Assembly: GCA_007449985.2 (NCBI GenBank)
Contig: VIIQ02000768.1
Coordinates: forward strand, 1 to 64,000
Source of the DNA: Desmodesmus armatus
Lineage: Eukaryota > Chlorophyta > Chlorophyceae > Sphaeropleales > Scenedesmaceae
DNA: 64,000 nucleotides
Direction: 5' to 3'
The notes under the pieces are model-generated. The model did not search any database. It was not told the DNA's origin and worked only from the letters and a program-made list of their open reading frames with translations. The first letter of the stretch is position 1, and every line of letters begins with the position of its first letter. Positions 41,101-64,000 of the stretch are shown one piece after another. The position numbers and the translations under genes were made by a program.

Positions 41101-42551
41101 TTTGTCAGAGGCAGTACTTTCACCAGAAGTTGGTTAGTACGCTCCCCCTCCCTTCCACTCCTGTGTATGTGACCCACCATTCATCACCTATTATTTCAAG
41201 TATTCGAGTTACCTCGCCATCACTGCTGCATGCATGACGGCTGCATATGCATTGCACTCGCACATTGACGCCCAAGGCGTGCCAGCTGATCAGGTGCACA
41301 TCATCCTTTGGAGGCATGGCATGGTTAACTGGTTGAAGGTTGGGTTACTCAGGTGACAATCATGGTGATGCCCACACCATGGTGGTTGACACCTGGACAA
41401 CCCGCTTGCAGCCTGTTGGCCACTGACAGGCTCAACACCACCAGCCAGTAGGAAGCAGCGCACTCATCAATTCTGACAGCTTGTGTGTGTAGACACAAGG
41501 TGAAGGCCATGTGCAAGGCGTGTTGGTGTGGAGGGTCATTGCTGGGGGCTTGAGGTAGCATGCAGCCTGCAAATTGGGTTGTTCATGTTGGTCAGCTCGT
41601 TCACGAGCTCACCAACTTGACAACCAACTGTGCAGAGCCTAATGCTACTTGAACAAGCCCCCGGCAGCCCATTAGCCACCATTACGCTGGTGACACCAAC
41701 ACCGATGCCGCCAGTAGTTGCACCAACATCACTTCCCTTTGTGCTTATCCCACTTCCAACCACGTTGATTCACTGAACGCTGGCGGCCTTTCAACGAGTT
41801 TGCACCTTTCCAGCAAGATGGTCTTATCCTACTGTTGAGACACAGGCATCAGTGCACGTATGCTCTGCCCCCTAGTTGTGGAGCGACACACCACTCCTGG
41901 TTGTGGCTGGAAGTGGCCAACAGGCAGCAAGATGGTTGTGCCAGACCAAGTTCTCTATGGGGTTGGGTCTGCACAACCCACCTGCAGCACGTGTGCCACT
42001 CACAGACCCCACCGCTGCACGCCAGAAACGGCACTTCCCCCATTGAGACACAAAGCCCCCCCCCCCCCCAACACACACACACGCACCCTACCCCCCACCC
42101 CCCTTCTGCTCGAGAGCCTCAACATGCTGTTGTTCTATCTCTATATGATGCTGCTGCAAGCAACGACCCTTGTGGTTGTGTTGAGCTCCCCATCAGCTGA
42201 TGCATGGCAATTGTTTGTGAAGTGCCAGTTGTACTGTTGTGTGTGTGTGTGTGGCCAGTCACAGGCTCTCTGGCATTGATCATTATGATATCAAGCCATA
42301 TCAATATCTCTGCCTCTCTATCACTCTAGCGCCTGACACCCTCCTCTGACGCTGCTGCTGCTGCTGTTGCTGCTGCAGGCGACCCCGACCACCCTGGCCT
42401 GAGCATTGCATGGGGGGTGTGTGGCCATGTGTTCCACCTTGACTGCATTCAGCGCTGGCTGAAGACACGCAGCGCCTGCCCGCTCTGCAACAAAGAGTGG
42501 GAGTTTGCAAAGATCGAGCGCATCCTGGCAGGTAGGCTGTTTGTGGCGTAG
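35130..42551 (+). CDS. RBX1: RBX1-type RING-box protein
   Basis: Catalytic RING subunit of cullin-RING E3 ligases; it binds the cullin C-terminus and recruits the E2. Three exons, 35130-35213, 39753-39894 and 42379-42551, with consistent phases and 132 residues. The first exon gives an acidic, Ala-rich head ([18 protein letters not shown]). The cullin-binding beta strand is well conserved ([16 protein letters not shown]). The RING reads [25 protein letters not shown] and [10 protein letters not shown]. Compared with human RBX1, the third-zinc ligands are replaced and the usual CPLD motif is CPLC. The frame reads through GCAGGTAGG to a TAG at 42549; if that GGTAGG is used as a donor, the C-terminus would differ. 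The two introns are 4.5 and 2.5 kb and full of repeats. Confidence 0.9.
35344..35376 (+). repeat. Copy of RBX1 exon 1 3' end
   Basis: Repeats GCAGCAGGACCCAGCAGCAA and a GGTGAGG donor, as at the end of exon 1 (35213), about 160 bases downstream. Confidence 0.75.
36190..38480. repeat. Diverged tandem repeat in RBX1 intron 1
   Basis: A motif of the form TGTTACCTGATGCAGTGCTG recurs near 36200, 36390, 36680, 36985, 37500 and 37990. A second motif (CTTGTCAAAGCAATCACAAA, then ATGTCGCCATGG) recurs near 37104, 37616 and 38108. The last three units are about 490-515 bases long. Each also carries a CACAAGTTTTGGCAGGGGCA-like segment and G-rich tracts. Confidence 0.7.
39283..39582 (+). repeat. Two stop-bearing copies of RBX1 exon 2 5' end
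   Basis: At about 39283-39342 and 39520-39580 the intron repeats a poly(C) tract, an acceptor and the exon start. They read [19 protein letters not shown] and [19 protein letters not shown], each followed by a TAG. The real exon at 39753 continues [11 protein letters not shown]. Either site, if used, would give a short protein without the RING. Confidence 0.85.
40820..42000. repeat. Diverged repeats in RBX1 intron 2
   Basis: Segments of the type TGCAG(C/G)(C/T)TGTTGGCCACTGACAGG followed by CACCATGGTGGTTG-like sequence recur loosely near 41000, 41400, 41650 and 41900. Similarity is partial, and I give only the overall extent. Confidence 0.45.
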
Positions 42552-43736
42552 GGCCAGGGGGGGGGTGCTTTGGGTTGCTGGTAGTTCTCAAACGCTGTCT
42601 GAGAAGAGAGGGAGGGTATGTCTCTTGTGTGCCAGTGCGACGAAGGGGGGGGGGTGCAGCTGCACCTCAGGGCTTGTTTGTTACAGTATGATGCAGTCCA
42701 CTCTTGACTAGAACAGGTTGGACCCACAGTTTGTTTGGTTTTTTGGCTGGCGACCCAGCCAGGTCAGTGGTTGTGCCGTTTCAGATGCCAATGCTGACTG
42801 CAAGCACTATGCTCCTTTTCCCCCCCTCCTTCCCACAGCCACACACACACATGCGTATACCAGCATGTATCCTTACTGTTCAACATACACACGCATACGC
42901 ATGCGCCCAAGTTGTGGGGGTATCTGAGCTCACAATACTTTGCTGTCCTGCTGGTTTGTGCTGGGTGTGCTGCAGGTGCGTCAAATGCCGCAGTGGAGTA
43001 AGATGCTCTAGGCAGAAGAACAATGGCAGCACTTGATGCAGAAGAGCAGCAACAGCAGCTGCAACAAGTGGTGCAGCTGCAACAGCTACCAATGGTGCAG
43101 CAGCAGCAGCAGCAGGGGGGCTGTGCTTGCTAATGGCGCAGCAGCAGCAGCAGTTCTAGAGCGACTGTGGTGCTTTGCAGTGCGGCCACCGTCAAGCAGG
43201 AAGGCGCTGTGAGCTGCTCCTGAGTACATTGGCCGTGCAGTGTTGTTGTGTCTGTGTAGGTTTGGTGTTAGGGCTTGGTTATCGCATTGTGCATAGGGTT
43301 GGGTAGGCTCACACCTGCGCCTGCTGTTGGATGGGCAGCTGTTCCTAGTGTTTGTGTGTATTACCAGGTGGCAACACACCTGTACGGCATGCTGCATCCT
43401 TTACATGTGTGTTGGTCCTGCCACATGGCGTGATGTGGGCACAACATATGTGCTGCTGCACCAGACAGCGACAGCCTGGTGAGCAGACTTCAAGCATCAG
43501 ATTGTTCGGGGTTGGGGGTGTCTGGTCGGACTGTAACATTGCATATGTACTTTCCGTGATGGTGTCGTGTTTCAACAGGCAGAAGCAGTCACGTAGCAAA
43601 AGCCGGTCACCGTTGGCAACAACCATGGACAGGTCGATACTGCCAGGCGCAATGTTACTGTGCTCCTGTGATCAGCAACCATCAAAAGGATGTCCGTAAA
43701 CCTCTTGACCGTCACTTGTTTCCTTTACGCACCCTC
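42552..43736. other. Region between RBX1-like and OPR-like genes
   Basis: No separate gene is supported. The frame of the OPR-like gene remains open upstream of 43737 to about 43600, and an acceptor-like CAACAG lies at 43574-43579, so a short upstream exon is possible. A CAG/GCA-rich patch lies at 43050-43160. Confidence 0.4.
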
Positions 43737-44074
43737 ATGTTGAACAAAAAGGGTGCCAAGTGCCTACAGCAGCAGCACCACAGCCCAGCACGAGTATCGT
43801 CGAGCAGGAGTATCCAGGCATTTCGCTGCCCCACTGAAAAGTACCTTCATGAGCTACATGCTGGTCAGCGTGATCACTGCGGTCCTGGGGTAGCAACAGC
43901 AGTTGTGCAGAGCACAGCAGCAGCGGCAGGCAGAGGACTGCAGGACAAGCACCAGCCCTTCTTGGTACATAGCCAACCTGATGCTGTGTTTGATGGAACA
44001 CTGTGTCAGTGGCAACAGCAGCAGGATCAGCCACTGCAGCAACATCAGCAGGGCGAGGGACATGCGCTGCACAG

Positions 44075-44119
<45 letters not shown>

Positions 44120-46497
44120 TGACCACCTTTCTGAGCTTCAGCAGCAGCATGAACAGTACAAGGAGCAGATCCAGCAGCAGCAAACTGAAGAGGAGCAGCA
44201 GCAGCAGCAGCTGGGAAGCTCACCACCCCGCCAGCAGCGCACGCAGTGGCGAGCCAAGTGGCAGCTGGAGCGGTTGGTCAGTGTCAGTGGAGTGGCAAGG
44301 GTGATGCAGCAGCAGGGCCCACTCTTCACGCCTGGACAGTGGGTCAGAGCTTTCGTACAGGTGGGCTGTCCGACCAATGAATAGTTACAGTTACAGCCTT
44401 TGGCACGGCAAGGCCGTGCCACCCGCAAGGGAGCCAGAGCCTCATGGGAGTATTAGGGTTGGGTGAGGGGTATTTCTGCAGGGTCAGGGTTGGTGGGTCG
44501 ACTGCTGGGTTGGTTTACCAGGGTGATGCAGCAGCAGGGCCCACTCTTCACACCTGGCCAGTGGGTCAGGGCCTTTGTGCTGGTGGGTTGTAATTTCGGA
44601 GTGATTGGGTGACAAGTGGGTGATTTTGTAGGGTCAGGGTTGGTGGGTTGACTGCTCAGTTGGATTTGACCAGGGTGATGCAGCAGCGGAACCACTCTTT
44701 ATGCCTGGCCAGTTTTCAGAATTTTTCAGGGCTTTTGTGCTGGTGGGTCCTCAGGTGGGTGAGTAGTGGGTGGTTTGCCAAACCCTAGTAGGGGGCAAGC
44801 TTGGCGGGTTCGTTGCCCAGCTGCGAAGTTGGTTGGGGTGACGCAGCAGCAGGGCGAGCAGGTTATGAAGACATATGAGGGGGGCATCAGGGCTGTTGTG
44901 CAGGTAGTGTTTGATCAGGGGTGCGGCTGGTGACTGGTGCAGCAGTGTGCCTGCTGAGGGTTGGAGGAGCCTTGAGTGCAGGGGAGGTGGTACTATTTGT
45001 AGTGCTGCATCCAGTAGTCAGCCGGTGAACCTAGCAAGCAACACCCAAGCAGTACCGCAGTGTTTGTCATGTGAGAGTACATGTGGTAAGCCTGTGGACC
45101 CAGCAAGTAACACCCAACAAAGCGGCACCCCATGTGGCGCCAAGCAGTACCGCAGTGTGTGCCGTATGTGTTCAGTGTACAGCAGTAAGGCGGTCAGCCT
45201 AGGGTGCACGCAGCAAGTGCCGCCACCCGTGCGGGCCTGGGCGCTACAGGTTAGGCCACATTTCAAATGGAGCATGGTTGACTCTTCTGCTCCCTATACG
45301 TTCATGGTGGCTGGCATTGAATCTGCAGCTGCATGCCTTTTGCTGTCACCCACTGTTGCTTGAATGTGTCATGTTGCCACTGCCTGCCTGCTTGTTGGTG
45401 TGTTGGTATATCTGCATATATGCATGCAGCTTGTGTTCAGCACCACCCACCAAACTCAGCTGGCCCATTGCATTGCAGCTATGGACGTATACAGAGGGCA
45501 CCTGCTGGGTAAGGGCAACCTGTTTGGGGTGCGCCCTATTCAGCAACCAGACGGCTATGTTGCTGTTATGCCCTACCCAGCCTGCTTGCGCCGTGCGATG
45601 AGCTCACCCCTGTCTACACAGTTGCTCAGGCTCGGGGCACGGCACTCCCACACCTTAGCATTGGCAGCAGGAGCACTCGTAGTAGCTGTGTTCTGGGTCC
45701 TGCTCTGCGTGCTAGCACACCAAATGATTGGCTTGATGTGTTGACTTCCGCCTGTGTTGAAATTGTTTGAAAGACTGACCCATGTGTGTGCGTGCACGGT
45801 GTGTGGAGACTACCAGCTTGCGGCTGAGTCATGAATGCACGATCCTATACCTGGTGTGTGTGGCAGTTGCCCTTGGTGGTGTTTTTTTTGGGGGGGCTGG
45901 TCTTGTTTGCCGGTCTTGCTGCAGGTTTTTCTTGCAGGAGTGTCTTCCCAGTTCATCCCGTGTGGAGAGTACCGCTCAGCGGTGAAAGTATCCACTTGTA
46001 ACAACCTCCCCCCCCCCCCCAAAAAAAATAATATCTGCATGCCTGCCTGTTAGGTTGTTCGCCCGGTGGATGAGGGGCAGCAGCCTGCACGGTGCCCTTG
46101 GTTCTTCTGCTCCCTATTGCCTTATAAGACCAGTGAGCTGGCCTCAATGTTGCGCCTGCATGGAATTGCCTGTGCACAACATTTCAGGTGCTGCCACCTC
46201 TGCTGCTGGAGCTTAAGGGTGTCTTGTGCCACTGCCTGCCTGCCTGTCGGTGTTGCTGTGTATCTGCCTGCTAGGTTGTTCGCCTCGTGGATGAGGGGCA
46301 GCAGGTACATGGTTTGCCGTCCTTTGCTGCTGGTGCCACAGCACGTGTTGTCCCGCTACTTACCTGCCTGCCTGCTTTGCGCATTGCCTGCCTGCCTGCC
46401 TGCTAGGTTGTTCGCCTCGTGGATGAGGGGCAGCAGGTGCCTGTTGAGGGCTGGAACCAGCTACGGCAGGCATGGACACACCTCACAACGCCTCAAC

Positions 46498-46546
<49 letters not shown>

Positions 46547-47560
46547 TGGAGCAGAGGGAACTCCAGCAGCAGCAGCAGCAGCAGCACCGCTGAGTCGCTT
46601 CACAGCCTGGCAGCTGTGCACCCTACTGTGGGCCAGCGCCAAGCTAGGCCTGCGGGTCCCACCCCCTGCCTGGCCCACGCTGCTGGCCCACATGGGCCAG
46701 GTCAGTGCTGACATGTCACCCCGTGACCTGTCCCTCACTGTGTGGGCCCTGGCTAAACTGGCCCAGCTGGTGAACATTGAGAGGTCACCCAGTGGGCCAG
46801 CAGTAGGGGTGGCAGGGGCTGTGGGAGGTGGACAGTCGGCTGGGATGGCAGTTGGGGTGGCAGTTGAGCAGGCAGTGCAGGAGCTGTTGCTGCAGGCAGG
46901 CAGGCAGCCGCTGCAGGCATATCCTCCTAGGTGAGGCTTTTGGGATGGTGGGTTTGTATATGTGACTGCATTGAAGGGGGGGGGGGGCAGCATACTGGTG
47001 CTTGCTTCTGTTGGGCCATACTCATAGGCACATTAGTGATATGAGCGGTCAAGCACAGGGGAGGCAAGGGAGTGAGGAGATGTGCAGTGTATGCGTTGTC
47101 GTGACGCTATGCCTAACAAGGTGCCTGTTAGGTGAAGTGTGCTGGGGAATGCTTGCATCCTGCTCGTGTCATGTGCTCCCGCACCCCGCTTTTCCAACCC
47201 CTCCCTCTGCACTCGTCCCCCCCCTCATTACACGCCCCCCCCCCCCATCAGGTCCCTGAGTGTGCTCGTGCTGTGCTGAACAAGGTGCCTGTTGGGTAGA
47301 ATATGTCAAGCCCTTTGTTGCCTGGGAATGCTTGCATCCTGCTCGTGTCATGTGCTCCTGCTCTCCCGCTCCTCCAACCTTTCCCGTTGCACCCTCATCC
47401 CACCCCATCTCATGCTACAATATGCCCCCCCCCCCCCCGCTCACCCCCCCCCCCCCAGGTCCCTGAGTGTGCTGCTGTACAGCCTGGCTCGCCTGAAGGT
47501 TCAGCCTCCACCAGCATGGCAGCAGCAGCTGGCAGCAGCACTGGAGACACACCTCGCACC

Positions 47561-47603
<43 letters not shown>

Positions 47604-48944
47604 GGCAGCAGCAGCAGGGGTCATCAGTACAGTGGTGTGGACCTGTGTCTGCTGCTGTGGTCCCTCCCTGGCCTGCAGCTGACCCCTCCCCCACCTGCTG
47701 CTGCACTGACAGCAGCACTCATACGCAGCACTAGGCACCTCACTGAACTGGACTGCTCTTACCTCACAGCATTGCTGGTGAGTTGTTGGGTGCAAATCGC
47801 TGTGGTAGGATTTCTGTTGAAGATAGGGTTGGGACACATTGGAACACATGGATGCGGTTGGGTTTGCTTCATTGCCGTGGACTGCTCTTGTTTCACTGCA
47901 CTCCTGGCACTGGGCTGTGCTGCTTGATGTATTTTCATCGTTCCTTCTTATGCACTTGATGCATTCCTGTCCACCAATTGCAAGCCAGCGGATGCCCATC
48001 TGTTTTACCATGGCCAAATGATGGCGCGTTCATGCTGTGTTCATGTTTGTCTAGGTCATGTACTATCAGACACATGTAGTGCTCCTGCTCTCATGCTGGG
48101 GCAAATGACGCAAAATCAATCCCCCCTTTTCTTTCTCCCTCTTTCTCCCTTCTTCTCCCTCCTTCCCCCGCCCTACAGGTTGGTGTTGGTCGGCTGCGGT
48201 TTGTCCCTCCTGGCCGCTGGCTGCTGCTGCTGTACGACCAACTCTACTGGACATGCGACCAACTCAGCCTGGCGCAACTCACAGGTAATGCTGACACTCT
48301 GCCAATGTTGATCAATGACACATGTCTATTGGATCACCCTTACACCTGACCTGAGAAACTGGGATAGTTTAGTAGGCCCTCTGCCCGGGGCACCCTGGCT
48401 TGCTGGCTAGTGCCAAGGTTGGGACTCTTGTCCCCTATTACTGCAGTGTACTGTACTGGATCGCCCCTGTCAGAGTCAAGCAATTTGCAGGGCAATGATG
48501 AGGGAAGCATCACTCGCAGCCACGAGGGTTATCTTACAGTGGCGAAGGATGCAGGTAGCACGGCAGCACTTCACTTTGGGTGGCCAGCATCTTGCACCAC
48601 TCTACTTGAGCCTAAACTTGGTAATTGTGTTGCAATTACTGTGCTGTAGAGGTGTTGTGTGGGGGCTAGGTTAACCTAAACCCTAAACCCTAGGTCGTCT
48701 GCGGCTGGTGGCTGACATCCCCACCAGTTTACTTGAGCCCTTTCATGCTTGTTGTGTCAACGAATTTGCTGCACAGGTGTTGTGTGGGCGCTGGGTCGTC
48801 TGCGTCTCGTAGCTGTGCCGCCAGAGCTTCTGGACAGACTGATCGCCTTCGTGGGGGTGCGCCTACAGCAGCAGCAACACCACGGGACAGACATCAGCCA
48901 ATTCGTGCCGCAGGAGTGGCAGCAGCCGCAGCCTGACCCCCTGT

Positions 48945-48990
<46 letters not shown>

Positions 48991-50270
48991 GGGTCAGGAT
49001 GCGGATGCGAGGACAGCTGTTGCTGCTGGTCGTGATGGGGGGCGGGCGCAATTCACGCTTGCGCGGCAGCTGAGTCTGCTGTTGGTGGGGCTGGCTGGCC
49101 TCAGCAGGCAGTTGGCTCCCCAGCAACAGCAGCAGTGCCGCTCTTGGCTGCTGCAGGTGCGTTCCCTCTTTGTGCTGCTGGCATTCCTCGCTTTGCTGCA
49201 GCCATGTGCTGTTATGGGGGTCCCCCAAAAGACAGAGGGGAAGTAGTAAGATACGTGTCCTTGAGAAAAGCTTCTCTAAGGGACCCACATAACATTTGCA
49301 GCTCGTCCAGTGTCACTCCATGAAGCAAGGCCCACAAATGCACATACAGAGCCAACCCGTGGCCAGGAACATATGGACCGATCTTGTGGTCTGAGTGTTG
49401 CTGCTGATGGTGCGAGCAAGTGTAGTAGTAGTTGTGTTACATGGGGCCTGTCAGTTCAGGCCATAAGCTGCGAAGTGTATCCTTGCTGCTTTCGTGCTGC
49501 AGGTGTTGGCCGTCAGCACCCCTGCCACCGGCCAGCAGACAGCAGCAGCCTTGCATTCAGCAGCGCGGCTGGAGGTCTCCCTGTCGAACCCTGCCGATGT
49601 CATGCTGATTTTCAACGCAGTGCAGCGCTTGCAGCACAGAGTGGACCTGCTGTGCTTTGCTGTGACGGTCTGGGGTGCTGTGATGGTGGCTGGCAGGCCC
49701 GAGCAGCAGCAGCAGCAGCAGCAGCAGGTGGAAGCTCTGCTAGACCAGCAGCAACAGCAGCAGGAGGTGCTGCCGCCCCAGCAGCAGCAGCAGCAGCAGC
49801 AGGTGATGCCGCTGCAGCGTTGGCTGCAATCGACCACAGCCCTACTGCCGACAGCCTCCCCAGGGGAGCTGCTGATGCTGCTGCATGCTTGTGTGCTGGC
49901 ACAGCAGGCACCCAGCGGGGAGTGGTGGGGGGTGGCTGCTGGGCGGCTGCAGCAGCTGGTGCCCAACATGAGCAGCAGCAACTGCGTCTTTCTTTCGCAG
50001 ATACTGCTGGTGCTGCTGCTGCTGCAACAACAACAGCAGCAGCCCCAGCAGCAGCAGGTCCGGGAAGTCCCCCAGCAGCAGCAGCAGCACCAGCAGCGGC
50101 AGCGGCAGTCCAAACGAATGCTGTTGTTGCCACCAATGCCAGCACGCCCCAAGCCTCAGTCACAAGTGCCAGCGCAGCACCAGCAGCAGCAGCAGCAGCG
50201 GTTCTCTTTGCTGGGTCGTCCTGTCACAGCACCCCAACAGGAGGTATCCCTGCCAACCGGTCGCTCGCCT

Positions 50271-50305
<35 letters not shown>

Positions 50306-50456
50306 TGGGTTGTCGGCAGATGTCAGCGCGCTGTTGGTGCTGTTGTGCCGCCGTGTGGAGCAGCTTGAGGTGCAGCAGCACATAGCAGGCAGCTCGTTGC
50401 AGAACTTTGAGCGTAATGTGTCACGCATCAAGCAGCTGCTGCAGGGTGGGGGCTGA
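43737..50456 (+). CDS. Octotricopeptide (OPR)-like helical repeat protein
   Basis: Probably an organelle RNA-binding protein. Six phase-consistent exons: 43737-44360, 46407-46930, 47459-47777, 48179-48284, 48777-49156 and 49503-50456, giving 968 residues from this Met. The first about 150 residues are basic and Gln-rich and could include a transit peptide. Repeats of about 38-42 residues follow, with the pattern PPxW then LxxxLWAxAKL: TAWQLCTLLWASAKLGLRVP, then PPAWPTLLAHMG, DLSLTVWALAKL, LSVLLYSLARLKVQPPPAW, VDLCLLLWSLPGLQLTPP, LTGVVWALGRLRLVAVPP and RQLSLLLVGLAGL. This matches OPR-type alpha-solenoids of chlorophyte organelle factors. Poly-Ala, poly-Gln and poly-Ser runs interrupt the repeats. 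No RAP or nuclease domain is visible. The target transcript is unknown. The start is uncertain. Confidence 0.75.
44081..44116 (+). repeat. In-frame CAG run (poly-Gln) in OPR-like gene
   Basis: About 12 consecutive CAG codons in exon 1. Similar in-frame runs occur at 46500-46545 (poly-Ala frame), 47564-47602 (poly-Ser frame), 48949-48988 (poly-Ala), 49704-49730 and 49780-49802 (poly-Gln), and 50270-50306 (poly-Ala). Confidence 0.8.
44520..44910 (+). repeat. Three copies of OPR-like exon 1 3' end
   Basis: Copies begin near 44520, 44670 and 44835, with increasing divergence. The first reads VMQQQGPLFTPGQWVRAFV, as in the exon, then LVGC. The third keeps only the general outline and ends GTTGTGCAGGTAG. 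Each is followed by the same GGTCAGGGTTGGTGGG-type intron sequence. Confidence 0.85.
46054..46310 (+). repeat. Two copies of OPR-like exon 2 5' end
   Basis: At 46054 and 46275 a TAG acceptor is followed by VVRPVDEGQQ and VVRLVDEGQQ. The real exon at 46407 reads VVRLVDEGQQVPVEGW. Each is preceded by TGCCTGCCTG-type sequence. Confidence 0.85.
47250..47290 (+). repeat. Copy of OPR-like exon 3 5' end
   Basis: Poly(C), ATCAG, then GTCCCTGAGTGTGCTCGTGC, close to the real exon start at 47459. The copy loses the frame soon after. A copy of the same exon's 3' end is at about 47876-47930 (VDCSCFTALL). Confidence 0.75.
48650..48725 (+). repeat. Copy of OPR-like exon 5 5' end
   Basis: Contains AGGTGTTGTGTGGGGGCTAG and GGTCGTCTGCGGCTGGTGGC, matching the exon that starts at 48777 but split by a CCTAAACCC repeat (48674-48692). 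The insertion of a telomere-like tract into the copy is visible. Confidence 0.6.
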
Positions 50457-51819
50457 GCCACCAGCAGCAGCAGCAGTTGCGTTGGCAGCAAGTGTCAGTC
50501 AGTCACACATGAAGCAGCTGCTGCAAGAAGGCGGCTCAGCCAGCAGTAGAAGCTCTATGTGACTGTCACGGTTGTTGCCTGGCTGCGGCCTGGAAGATAT
50601 GTACAGTATTGTTGCTGGTTTTTTGTGTGGTGGTTACTGTTCTCCATGAGCCCCCTGGCTCCCTTTCATCTGTGCCGTGCTGACTTCTGTTGTTGCATAG
50701 TGCAGTGTGACTGACTGGGCTGTCAGAAAGGCAGTATCTTGATAGGGCGATTCCTTGAGGCTTAGTCTTGGGCAGCAGCAGTCATCTGGCATGGCAGAGC
50801 GCCAGTGCTGGCTGTGCGAACTACATACGGCTGTCTGCACGCCAGAGGAGTTGTTGTGTTGGGCACTCAAGGGTAACAGCGCTATGGCCGTTGCCGCGCA
50901 GGCAGTCTGTTGGTGGATGATATGTGGATGGTACCTTGCCATTCTGTTGAGCGTAGAAAGTCTATTTGTGATGCTGAGCACAGGCCCTTCTGTGTTATCT
51001 CAAGATTACTGTGTCTGCGTACACGCCACCTGTTGAATTAATTGGAAATGACTTGTTTGTCCAATGACAAGATCCGAAGTTTCTTATAGCACAGACTTGA
51101 TCAACATTCCAAATAGGGTGCATAGGAGGTGGCACAACAGAAACCCGATCTACATGCCCATATCCGAAAGCCGGCTTGGCGGGCCACACAATCACACCAA
51201 CAATGGCGGCCGGGGTTGGCCATATTCACCACCTCTGGGGTGCACGCTGCAACAACTGTAGCAACTAAGCACATGTGGCCACACCACAACTCTGTCAAAC
51301 CCAAACGCCAACCACTGCTGCCATCACGCAGGTCACAATGGAAATGTGTTGCCGCTTTGCTTGTCGCTGCCATGCCAGCGTCGCACTTCCCAAAGTTGTA
51401 GTCAGAGGGACGCGTTACAGCTGCAGCAACAAGGTCAAAGACATGTGTGCAAGCAGTGGGGGCAGCAACGGTGAGCACAATGAAGGTACCTTCAGATGAT
51501 GGATTCAGCGCTGAGTTGCATGCAGAACGGCTTGCTGAATTTCCATAGACAAGAAAGTATGTTCTCAAATTCGCGTGCGTTGTTGTCAACGTAGCTAGTG
51601 CAAAATGCTGCCAACTCATCATGTGTGCAAGTTGCCCTTGATATCTCCCACTGAAAGCACCCATCGGCCAACTGTAATCCTCCCCCTGGTGTTGAAGTCT
51701 CACCTGTATGTCCGTCTCATATTTACTTCTTGTCGAATGTCAGCACCGTGCGCAGCGTCTTGCCGCTGTGCAGCAGGTCAACCCCCCCCCCCCCCCTCAC
51801 CCCACCAACCTACCTGCTT
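50457..51819. other. Tail-to-tail intergenic region
   Basis: Between the stops of the OPR-like gene and the class III ADH gene. No gene is supported; open frames of about 70-200 codons show no recognisable motif. CCATGAGCCCCCTGGCTCCC at about 50644 matches a dispersed element seen near 630, 44400 and 52020. A copy of the ADH last-exon end lies at 51735-51780. Confidence 0.45.
51735..51782 (-). repeat. Copy of ADH last-exon end after the gene
   Basis: Repeats CTGCTGCACAGCGGCAAGAC and on to the stop (LLHSGKTLRTVLTF), followed as in the gene by poly(G) on the minus strand. It lies beyond the true stop at 51820. Confidence 0.75.

Positions 51820-64000
<12,181 letters not shown>

Overview
This is nuclear DNA of a green alga, most likely a chlamydomonadalean (Volvocales-type) chlorophyte. 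The evidence is several intron-rich plant-lineage genes, an octotricopeptide-type (OPR) repeat protein of a kind expanded in chlorophyte algae, very heavy CAG/CTG trinucleotide and poly(C)/poly(G) content, and TTTAGGG-like interstitial repeats. I cannot fix the genus; a Haematococcus-like alga would fit but is not testable here.

Eight genes can be built from exons whose splice phases agree, apart from a few junctions flagged below. From left to right: (A) 819-9253 minus, an unrecognised protein with an N-terminal hydrophobic segment, a beta-trefoil-like region, a long coiled coil and a low-complexity tail; (B) 9819-16036 plus, a VPS9-domain Rab5-type GEF; 16037-19804, a gene-poor stretch with tRNA-like tandem units and a fold-back element; (C) 19805-25081 minus, a secreted protein with two fasciclin (FAS1) domains; (D) 25782-27483 plus, a 95-residue secreted Cys-containing protein; (E) 28432-34353 minus, PRMT3-type protein arginine methyltransferase; (F) 35130-42551 plus, an RBX1-type RING-box protein; (G) 43737-50456 plus, an OPR-like helical-repeat protein; (H) 51820-63576 and beyond the window, minus, class III alcohol dehydrogenase / S-nitrosoglutathione reductase, 5' end missing. 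A/B, C/D and E/F are divergent pairs sharing short upstream regions of 565, 700 and 776 bases.

Two structural themes run through every multi-exon gene. First, 3' splice sites are very often preceded by (CTG)n or poly(C), which seem to act as the polypyrimidine tract. Second, introns contain more than thirty diverged copies of the neighbouring exon's end together with its splice site: copies of an exon 3' end lie just downstream, and copies of an exon 5' end lie just upstream. They look like tandem duplications across exon-intron borders, tolerated because the outermost site stays intact.

The genes do not form a pathway. They are housekeeping or cell-surface functions: endosomal trafficking, arginine methylation, cullin-RING ubiquitin ligase, formaldehyde/GSNO metabolism, organelle RNA metabolism and extracellular adhesion. 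The most notable protein-level observations are a RING-box protein that appears to have lost all four third-zinc ligands, and a PRMT3 whose N-terminal zinc finger has both cysteines changed to serine.
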